Below, in pieces: positions 1 through 5,407 of a stretch of DNA of 9,877 bases. The notes below the pieces were generated by a model. It saw nothing but the letters and a program-made list of their open reading frames with translations. It was not told the origin of the DNA and did not search any database. The number at the start of each line of letters is the position of its first letter. Within the stretch, counting starts at the first letter, position 1. The position numbers were made by a program, and so were the translations under genes. Source of the DNA: Pseudonocardia sp. (GTDB lineage Bacteria > Actinomycetota > Actinomycetes > Mycobacteriales > Pseudonocardiaceae); NCBI GenBank assembly GCA_030453005.1, contig JAKDLE010000060.1:1-9877 (forward strand). The letters are read 5' to 3'.

Positions 1-1098
1 GCGGCGGGGCTGCGGGCCGAGGTCGCCGGGGCGGGGGCCGAGGTGACGTTCGCCGCGTGCGACCTCGCCGACCGGGACGCCGTCGCCGCGCTGGTCGCCG
101 CGGTACCGGACGCGCGACCGCTCACCGGGGTCGTGCACGCCGCAGCCGTCATCGACGACGGTGTCGTCGAGACCATGACGCCCGAGCGGATGGACACCGT
201 ACTGGGGGCCAAGAGCGCCGGGGCCGAACACCTGCACGCCGCGACCGCGGGGGTCGACCTTGCGTGGTTCGTGCTGTTCTCCTCGGCGAGCGGGCTGCTC
301 GGCAACCCCGGGCAGGCCAACTACGCCGCCGCGAACACCCATCTCGACGCGCTCGCGGCGCACCGGCGCGCCCACGGCATGCCGGCGACGTCGCTCGCGT
401 GGGGCTACTGGGCGGACACCGGCGGCATCACCGCCGCGCTCGGCGAGGCCGACCGGCGCAGGCTGGAACGCGGCTGGGCCCGCCCGATGTCGACCAGGGA
501 GGGCATGGCGCTCTTCGACGCGGCGCTGCGCAGCGCGGAACCGCTGCTCGTGCCGCTGCTGCTCGACCTCGACCGGCTCCGGTCGAGCATCAGCGACGGC
601 CCGGTGCCGCCGCTGTTTCGCCGGATGGTCCGCGGCGGGCTGGCCAGGGCGGCCGGGCGGGACACGGCTCCCGCGCTGGGCGATCTGAGCTCAGTGACCC
701 CGGCGCGCCGGCGCGAGCTGCTGCTGGACCTGGTCCGTGGCCAGGTCGCGGTCGTGCTCGGCCTGCCGTCGCCCGCGGCGGTGGCGCCCGACCGGGCGTT
801 CTCCGAGATCGGGTTCGACTCCCTGACCTCGGTGGAGCTGCGCAACCGGCTCGCCGCCGCCGCGAAAGTCCGGCTTCCCACGACGGTGGTCTTCGACCAC
901 CCCACCCCGGCCGCGATGGTCGAGCTGCTGGTGGCCGGAATGGGCGGGAACGGGCCGAACGGGGACGGGGAGCCGGCGCCTGCCTCGCCCGCCCCGGCCT
1001 CGGACGGGCTCGACGACGACATCTCCGCTATGGACGCGGGCGAGCTGGTGCGGCTGGCCATGGGCGGTGGGTCGGCCGGAGAGCAAGGCTCGTCATAG
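1..1098 (+). CDS. Modular type I polyketide synthase, C-terminal fragment (KR-ACP-docking tail)
   Basis: The reading frame is open from the first base, so the gene starts upstream; 365 codons are visible. Codons 1 to about 130 are the catalytic half of a ketoreductase. Lys is at codon 71, Ser at 95 (in FSSASG), Tyr at 108 and Asn at 112 (in NYAAAN), so the tetrad is complete and the KR should be active. An IDD triplet (codons 51-53, the LDD position) plus Pro five residues before the Tyr (NPGQANY) fits a B2-type KR, which reduces the beta-keto group to the D-alcohol. An ACP follows at about 240-310; the phosphopantetheine Ser is in GFDSLTSVELRNRL at 820-822. A Gly/Pro/Ala linker leads to an acidic helix (DDDISAMDAGELVRLAMGG), typical of C-terminal docking tails. 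There is no thioesterase, so this is not the chain-releasing module. Family and domains are certain; the product is unknown. Confidence 0.96.
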   Translation, partial: AAGLRAEVAGAGAEVTFAACDLADRDAVAALVAAVPDARPLTGVVHAAAVIDDGVVETMTPERMDTVLGAKSAGAEHLHAATAGVDLAWFVLFSSASGLLGNPGQANYAAANTHLDALAAHRRAHGMPATSLAWGYWADTGGITAALGEADRRRLERGWARPMSTREGMALFDAALRSAEPLLVPLLLDLDRLRSSISDGPVPPLFRRMVRGGLARAAGRDTAPALGDLSSVTPARRRELLLDLVRGQVAVVLGLPSPAAVAPDRAFSEIGFDSLTSVELRNRLAAAAKVRLPTTVVFDHPTPAAMVELLVAGMGGNGPNGDGEPAPASPAPASDGLDDDISAMDAGELVRLAMGGGSAGEQGSS

Positions 1099-1146
1099 CC
1101 GCGGGCGCGACGGTGGCCAGGTCACCGATCCTGACCGAGGAGTGGA

Positions 1147-1380
1147 ATGGCCACCGCTGCGCACCACCGGTTCCCGACAGCCTCGCTCCAGCTCTTCGCC
1201 TGGCTCACCGAGCAGTTGCGGTCACCCGCACCGGCATCAGGCTTCGAGGAACCCCGTGGGATCGGGGGAGCAGCTCGGGCACGACGCGTCGCGCCGCCAC
1301 GCCGGAATGGCGGTCGAGGCGGACGTCGTCGAGGAGATGGGGCCGGTCGTCGCGACCCAGGACGGCGCCTCATCGCGGAC
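1147..1380 (+). pseudogene. Possible frameshifted remnant of a small gene in the PKS-to-exporter spacer
   Basis: The spacer 1099-1456 has no intact convincing gene. GAGGAG at 1137-1142 lies 4 nt before ATG 1147, and the first ~26 codons (MATAAHHRFPTASLQLFAWL...) almost all end in G or C, as real genes here do. That pattern then fades in this frame and reappears in the +2 frame from about 1256 to 1380 (...RHAGMAVEADVVEEMGPVV...). This would fit one gene broken by an indel near 1225-1255. I recognise no family. Chance GC-rich spacer is an equally good explanation, and the frame formally stays open to a stop at 1480-1482, past the exporter promoter. Confidence 0.2.
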
Positions 1381-1447
1381 CCCTGCAGGTCATGTGGGGT
1401 CTCTCCGGTGTCACCCTGGTGGGCGACGGACGTCACCCGGCTGGGTG

Positions 1448-1455
1448 TCTTAAGA
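1448..1455. promoter_or_regulatory. 8-bp palindrome abutting the exporter promoter
   Basis: TCTTAAGA is a perfect palindrome one base upstream of the 16-bp operator-like palindrome at 1457. A weak hairpin, CACCC-ggct-GGGTG (1434-1447), lies just before it and could be a poor terminator for the PKS transcript. Neither has independent support. Confidence 0.2.
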
Positions 1456-1456
1456 T

Positions 1457-1472
1457 TTCACAACATTGTGAA
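1457..1472. promoter_or_regulatory. Operator-like palindrome over the -35 element
   Basis: TTCACAA-CA-TTGTGAA is a perfect inverted repeat with 7-bp arms and a 2-bp centre, a size typical for a dimeric winged-helix repressor. It covers the whole -35 hexamer and part of the spacer, so a bound protein would block RNA polymerase. The obvious candidate ligand is the MarR/GbsR-type protein encoded as third gene of the same operon (4098-4604); that link is inference. Confidence 0.55.
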
Positions 1473-1485
1473 TGATGTGTAGACT
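1457..1485 (+). promoter_or_regulatory. Sigma70-type promoter of the ABC exporter operon
   Basis: TTCACA (1457-1462, one mismatch to TTGACA) and TAGACT (1480-1485, matching TANNNT) are separated by exactly 17 bp. Transcription would start near 1492, giving a leader of about 35 nt before ATG 1526. The stretch is AT-rich against a GC-rich background, as actinobacterial promoters often are. This is sequence inspection only; no start site is known. Confidence 0.6.
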
Positions 1486-1489
1486 GTTG

Positions 1490-1508
1490 GAACGAAGCAA
1501 GTTCGTTC
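1490..1508. promoter_or_regulatory. Second inverted repeat at the predicted transcription start
   Basis: GAACGAA-GCAAG-TTCGTTC has perfect 7-bp arms and a 5-nt centre. It spans the expected start site (~1492) and the early leader. It could be a second protein-binding site or a small hairpin at the 5' end of the mRNA. Its half-site differs from that of the 1457 palindrome, so the two may bind different proteins. Confidence 0.4.
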
Positions 1509-1525
1509 GTGAATCGAGGGTGGAC

Positions 1526-2476
1526 ATGTCCGATGCCGTCGACGTCCGGGGGCTCACGAAGTCCTTCGGCAGCACGTCGGTGCTCAGCGATCTCAACCTG
1601 TCGGTCGGATCGGGGGAGGTGCACGGGTTCCTCGGGCCGAACGGGGCCGGCAAGTCGACCACGATCCGCGTCCTGCTGGGGCTCATCCGGCCGACGTCGG
1701 GGACCATCTCGCTGCTCGGAGGTGATCCCTGGTCGGACGCGGTGGAGCTGCACCGCCGGATCGCCTACGTGCCAGGGGACGTGACGCTGTGGCCGAACCT
1801 GACCGGCGGGGAGATCATCGACCTGCTGGCCCGGCTGCGCGGCGGTCTCGACGCTGCGCGGCGCGATGCGCTGATCGAGCGGTTCGAGCTCGACCCGCAG
1901 AAGAAGGCCCGCACGTACTCCACGGGCAACCGGCAGAAGGTCGCGCTGGTGTCGGCGCTGTCCTCGCGCGCCGACCTGCTGATCCTCGACGAGCCCACGT
2001 CGGGCCTCGACCCGCTGATGGAGCGCACCTTCCGTGAGTGCCTGACGGAGGAGAAGTCCGCCGGGCGCACCGTGCTGTTGTCGAGCCACATCCTGTCCGA
2101 GGTCGAGGCGGCGTGCGACCGGGTGACGATCATCCGCAAGGGTCGCACCGTCGAGACCGGCACTCTCGCCCAGCTGCGCCACCTCACCCGCACCACGATC
2201 GAGGCCGAGCTGACCACGGTTCCTGCGCAGCTGCACGCGGATCCTGACATCCACGACCTGACGGTCGAGCGGACCACCGTGCGGTGCCAGGTGGAGCCGC
2301 ACCGGATGGACGCCGTTCTGCGGATCCTGCTCGAGGGTGGCGTGCGTAACCTGGTCGCCCACCCGCCGACGCTGGAGGACCTCTTCCTCGAGCACTACCA
2401 GAACGCCGGCGCCGGGCCCGCGGAGGCGGGTCACGGCGGCCAGCACTCCCAACACCTGGAGAGGACAGCCCGATGA
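1526..2476 (+). CDS. ABC-2 type exporter ATP-binding subunit
   Basis: This cytoplasmic ATPase (316 residues) powers the permease encoded next. Walker A is GPNGAGKST at 37-45, Walker B LLILDE at 151-156 with catalytic Glu156, the D-loop SGLDPL follows, and the switch His is 188 (SSH). The Q-loop reads [12 protein letters not shown] with Gly where Gln is usual, and the signature is STGNRQKV (132-139) rather than LSGGQ. About 100 C-terminal residues form the accessory domain common in CcmA/DrrA-like drug-export ATPases. I chose ATG 1526 because GAGGG at 1516-1520 lies 5 nt upstream and [15 protein letters not shown] aligns with family starts. The upstream in-frame ATG at 1472 falls inside the promoter. 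The stop overlaps the permease start (ATGA). Likely role: export of, and self-resistance to, the polyketide made nearby. The substrate is not readable from sequence. Confidence 0.93.
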   Translation: MSDAVDVRGLTKSFGSTSVLSDLNLSVGSGEVHGFLGPNGAGKSTTIRVLLGLIRPTSGTISLLGGDPWSDAVELHRRIAYVPGDVTLWPNLTGGEIIDLLARLRGGLDAARRDALIERFELDPQKKARTYSTGNRQKVALVSALSSRADLLILDEPTSGLDPLMERTFRECLTEEKSAGRTVLLSSHILSEVEAACDRVTIIRKGRTVETGTLAQLRHLTRTTIEAELTTVPAQLHADPDIHDLTVERTTVRCQVEPHRMDAVLRILLEGGVRNLVAHPPTLEDLFLEHYQNAGAGPAEAGHGGQHSQHLERTAR

Positions 2477-4062
2477 CGCAGCTCGCGGGTACCGGAGCAC
2501 TCATCAGGCTGGTGCTACGTCGCGACCGGCTGATCCTGCCGCTGTGGATCGTGCTGGTCACGGCGTTCTTCGCCGGCACGGCGTCCAGCTTCGCCACGGC
2601 CTACCCCACACTGCAGGCGCAGCAGGACTTCATCGACAATGTGGTGAGCAACCCGGCAGTCGTCGCGCTGATCGGGCCGGTGCTCGATCCCGGTGTCGGG
2701 GGGCTGACCGCGTGGCGGATCGGCACGGTCGGATCGGTGGTCGTCGGGCTCATCGCGATCCTGGCCGTCGTCCGGCACACCCGCACCGAGGAGGTGGAGG
2801 GGCGCCAGGAGCTGGCGCGGGCGGCCGTCGTCGGTCGCAGCGCCCACCTGACCGCAGTGCTGGCCGTTGTCGGCGCCGGCATGCTGGTCATGGCCGCGTT
2901 GACCGGGCTCGCGCTCGCCGCGCAGGGGCTGCCGGCGTCGGGTGCGTTCGCGCTGGCCTTGGCACTCGCCGCGGTCGGCTGGGTGTTCGCCGGCGTCGCG
3001 GCACTCGCGGCGGAGATCTGCTCCACCAACCGGGCCGCGTCCGGCGTGAGCGTGGCGGTGCTGGCGCTGGCCGTCGTGGTGCGCATGGGTGCCGACGTCG
3101 GCGCCGGCGCCGGCCCGACGGCGTGGCTGGCCTGGCTCACTCCGACCGGGTGGCTGCAGCAGGTGCTGCCGTTCTCCGAGCAGCGCTGGTGGGTCTTCCT
3201 GCTCTTCCTGATCGTGACCGCTGCGCTGGTCGGCGCGGCCTACGCGGTACGTGACCGCCGCGACATCCGCGCCGGGCTGCTGGCGGACCGCCTCGGCCCG
3301 GCACACGCAGGGCCCGGTCTGAGCAGCGTGTTCGCCCTGACCTGGAGGCAGAACCGCGGACTCCTGCTGGCGGTCGTGATCGGCTACGGGCTGCTCGGGC
3401 TGCTGATGGGCAGTGCTGCGCCCGGTGTCGCGCAGGCCGGCGCGCAACTGGGTCCGTTCCTGGCCAGGCTCGGGGTCGCCAACGGCGCCGAGGCGCTCGT
3501 CATCCTGCTGATTTACGTGTTCGCGGAGGTACTCGCCGCGTACGCGATCATGGTGACGCTGCGGCCGCGGTCCGACGAGACCGGTGGGCTGGCGTTCGTC
3601 CTGCTCGCCACGCCGACCAGCCGGACCCGGTGGGCGTTGAGCCAGTTCGTCATCGTGGTGCTGGGCACCGCAGCGGCCATGCTCGTGCGGGGTGTGACGA
3701 TCGGGCTGACCTACGGGCTGGCCACAGGTGACTTGGCAGGGCAGCTGCCCGCGGCCGTCGGATCGGCACTGGCGAAACTGCCCGCCGTGTGGGTGGTGGC
3801 GGGGGTGGCCGCGCTGCTGTTCGGTCTCGTCCCGCGGCTGTCGGTCGCGCTCAGCTGGGCGGTGTTCGTGATCGTGCTGGCGTTGGAGATCGGCTGGGAG
3901 TTCGGTTCGGTGCCCGACGCCGTGTTCGCCGCCTCACCGTTCTCCTACGTCTTCCCGCTGTCCGGGCAGGCATCGCTCAGCGCGGTGCTGGGCCTCACCC
4001 TGGTCGCGGCCGTACTGGGTGCCGGCGGCCTGCTGGCCCTGCGGCGCCGCGACATCGGCTGA
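2473..4062 (+). CDS. ABC-2 type permease, putative polyketide antibiotic exporter (TnrB3-like, COG3559 type)
   Basis: This 529-residue integral membrane protein would form the channel partner of the upstream ATPase. About 12 hydrophobic segments are visible, for example near 21-40, 84-101, 125-150, 158-181, 191-205, 238-258, 297-314, 340-363, 391-413, 438-456, 458-474 and 503-523. It looks like an internal duplication: both halves carry a cytoplasmic stretch after a membrane segment ([20 protein letters not shown] at 104-123; [20 protein letters not shown] at 364-383), and each half ends in RRDI (262-265; 525-528). This length and two-repeat build match actinobacterial putative polyketide exporters named after the tetronasin gene tnrB3. 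GAGAGGA (2459-2465) lies 7 nt before the ATG, which overlaps the ATPase stop, implying translational coupling. The export substrate is inferred from context. Confidence 0.92.
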   Translation: MTQLAGTGALIRLVLRRDRLILPLWIVLVTAFFAGTASSFATAYPTLQAQQDFIDNVVSNPAVVALIGPVLDPGVGGLTAWRIGTVGSVVVGLIAILAVVRHTRTEEVEGRQELARAAVVGRSAHLTAVLAVVGAGMLVMAALTGLALAAQGLPASGAFALALALAAVGWVFAGVAALAAEICSTNRAASGVSVAVLALAVVVRMGADVGAGAGPTAWLAWLTPTGWLQQVLPFSEQRWWVFLLFLIVTAALVGAAYAVRDRRDIRAGLLADRLGPAHAGPGLSSVFALTWRQNRGLLLAVVIGYGLLGLLMGSAAPGVAQAGAQLGPFLARLGVANGAEALVILLIYVFAEVLAAYAIMVTLRPRSDETGGLAFVLLATPTSRTRWALSQFVIVVLGTAAAMLVRGVTIGLTYGLATGDLAGQLPAAVGSALAKLPAVWVVAGVAALLFGLVPRLSVALSWAVFVIVLALEIGWEFGSVPDAVFAASPFSYVFPLSGQASLSAVLGLTLVAAVLGAGGLLALRRRDIG

Positions 4063-4097
4063 CCCGCTCGAGCGACCCGACCTACGGAGGGCATCGG

Positions 4098-4604
4098 ATG
4101 ACGGACGTCGAACGGATATCGGACGGGGTCGCGGGCCCCGCCGTGGACGGCAGGGCCCGGTTCGTCGAGCAGTTCGCGCTCGACTGGTCGCGGGAGGGCT
4201 TCCCGCGCATGTCGGCGCGGGTGTTTGCGGCCATCCTGATCTCGGAGGAGGGGCGGCTGTCGGCCGTCGAGCTCGGCGAGCTGCTCGACGTCAGTGCGGC
4301 GGCCGTCTCAGGCGCGGTGCGCCACCTCACCGGCGTCGGGCTGGTGGCCAGGGAACGCGAGCGGGGTAGCAGGCGCGACCACTACCGGCTCCTGGACGAC
4401 GTCTGGTATGAGTCGTTCTCCCGCGCCGACGAGCGGTTCGGGAGCTGGGCCGCCACCCTCGCGCTGGCCGTCGACGCGGTCGAGCCGGGTTCGGACGCGC
4501 AGCGGCGGCTCGATGACGCACGCCTATTCTTCCTGTTCCTCAGGGAGCGGTTTCCCCAGCTCATGGCATCGTGGAAGGAAAGGCACGGCGAGCGGAACCC
4601 CTGA
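4098..4604 (+). CDS. MarR/GbsR-family winged-helix transcriptional regulator
   Basis: This small DNA-binding protein (168 residues) probably represses its own operon. A winged helix-turn-helix spans about 38-98. The RMSARVFAAILISEEGRLSA entry leads into ELGELLDVSAAAVSGAVRHL (recognition helix ~66-78) and the basic wing RERERGSRRDHYRL. This order is characteristic of actinobacterial GbsR-like MarR proteins, and the helical C-terminus (100-168) would dimerise. GGAGGG (4086-4091) lies 6 nt before ATG 4098, and the gene starts 35 nt after the permease with no promoter visible between. It is therefore co-transcribed with the exporter and well placed to form a negative loop through the palindrome at 1457-1472. 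A ligand-induced release by the pathway product would be the usual logic, but neither ligand nor operator is shown. Confidence 0.9.
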   Translation: MTDVERISDGVAGPAVDGRARFVEQFALDWSREGFPRMSARVFAAILISEEGRLSAVELGELLDVSAAAVSGAVRHLTGVGLVARERERGSRRDHYRLLDDVWYESFSRADERFGSWAATLALAVDAVEPGSDAQRRLDDARLFFLFLRERFPQLMASWKERHGERNP

Positions 4605-4626
4605 TCCGGAAGGGGAGCCCTGACGG

Positions 4627-4656
4627 TGCCCGCTCCCGCTGTGGCGGGAGCGGGCA
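4627..4656 (+). terminator. Strong hairpin terminator of the exporter operon
   Basis: TGCCCGCTCCCGC (4627-4639), loop TGTG, then GCGGGAGCGGGCA (4644-4656): a perfect 13-bp GC-rich stem starting 22 nt after the regulator stop. No T-tract follows, which is common for actinobacterial terminators. It marks the 3' end of the three-gene operon. Confidence 0.8.
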
Positions 4657-4699
4657 TCCGTACCTGCGGCACGGCGGTGGTGCACGACGGGGTCGGTGG

Positions 4700-5109
4700 C
4701 CCGAACAGGCCCGAAACCTGCTGACGACCCTTCTGGTCAGCAACGGCCACAGTCTCCGGGTGTTGCTCGGCGGTGACCATGCACTGATCAACTCGCTGCA
4801 CGCGTTCGTCGCCGAGTACCCGCTGGGTGAGAGCTACTCTCGCACCTGATGCTGGCACTGCACGATCGCGGCGGCCGGAGGATGGCCCAGCTCATGTACC
4901 AGCGGGCCTAAGTACTGCTCGACGCCCTGGGTGTGCCGCCGCCCCCGAGCTCCGGCGTACCCACGCCGCGGCACGGACGTCGACAAACGATCACGGGTGA
5001 TGAAGCGGGCCGAGCGCGAGACGTTTCAATTCGGCGGGTTGACCTACGCGCTCAGCGGGCAGTTCGACCAGATTGGTGACTGTTCGTCGCGAACCCGGTC
5101 ATGTCGTGA
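4700..5109 (+). pseudogene. Decayed coding stretch, possibly TetR C-terminal-like, in shifting frames
   Basis: The 750 bases between the terminator and the LuxR-type gene hold no intact gene, but protein-like pieces with G/C-ending codons follow one another in different frames. Frame 2 at 4700-4849 gives NLLTTLLVSNGHSLRVLLGG and HALINSLHAFVAEYPLGE, which reminds me of a TetR effector domain. Frame 1 at 4840-4911 gives HLMLALHDRGGRRMAQLMYQ then a stop. Frame 2 at about 4985-5080 gives KRAERETFQFGGLTYALSGQ then FDQIGD. Frame 1 at 5083-5109 gives FVANPVMS then a stop. This looks like one or two genes broken by indels. The TetR resemblance is impression only and the second part matches nothing I know; chance open frames in GC-rich DNA remain possible. 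Confidence 0.25.
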
Positions 5110-5177
5110 CCGGCGGTCGGTGACCTGGCCCACAGTCACGCCTCCGCCCCTCCGAAGTCGGGTGCGGACGGCTACAG

Positions 5178-5197
5178 TGTGACTCGTTGGAGTCACA
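5178..5197. promoter_or_regulatory. 20-bp operator-like inverted repeat upstream of the LuxR-type gene
   Basis: TGTGACT-CGTTGG-AGTCACA has perfect 7-bp arms with a 6-nt centre, in the leader region 211 bases before the preferred start of the regulator gene. It could be an autoregulatory or global-regulator site. No convincing -35/-10 pair accompanies it; TACAGT (5173-5178) fits a -10 but lacks a matching -35. Confidence 0.4.
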
Positions 5198-5360
5198 TCC
5201 GGTCGGATGATAGCAGACGTAGATCCACAGCGGCTCGTGGCCGCCGACGGTGGAACCTCCAAGGGGCGGATCGGCCGTTGGTCGACATCGGAAGCATCGG
5301 TGCATCCGGTCGACGACAGACCGCCGAGGTCGATTGAACCCCGATCCGCAGGCCGGCGTC

Positions 5361-5380
5361 GATGTGCGATGTGCGATGTG
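5361..5380 (+). repeat. 7-bp tandem repeat (GATGTGC, 2.9 copies)
   Basis: The unit GATGTGC occurs twice, followed by GATGTG. Because the unit is not a multiple of three, it places ATGs at 5362, 5369 and 5376, one in each frame. Only the one at 5369 is in frame with the LuxR-type gene. The repeat lies 27 nt before the preferred start at 5408. Confidence 0.85.
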
Positions 5381-5396
5381 GAAGCGCGTCAGGCCT

Positions 5397-5402
5397 GGGG
5401 GG
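5397..5402 (+). promoter_or_regulatory. Ribosome binding site that decides the LuxR-type gene start
   Basis: A run of six G ends 5 nt before ATG 5408. The other in-frame ATGs (5207, 5369) have no purine-rich site at a workable distance. Confidence 0.5.
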
Positions 5403-5407
5403 TCGAT

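Noticed and set aside
1472..1525. ATG 1472 as start of the ABC ATPase (18 extra residues)
   Set aside because: It falls inside the -35/-10 region and has no ribosome binding site; ATG 1526 has GAGGG at proper spacing and the family-like N-terminus.
1433..2500. A 355-codon - strand frame opposite the ABC ATPase
   Set aside because: The + strand carries every ABC motif; the reverse frame has no recognisable motif and would cross the exporter promoter.
4065..4074. 10-bp palindrome CGCTCGAGCG between permease and regulator as an operator
   Set aside because: It is short and GC-only plus an XhoI-like core, expected often by chance here, and no promoter accompanies it.
5207..5407. ATG 5207 as start of the LuxR-type regulator
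   Set aside because: No binding site upstream, rare codons throughout, and the extra 67 residues look unlike any LAL N-terminus.
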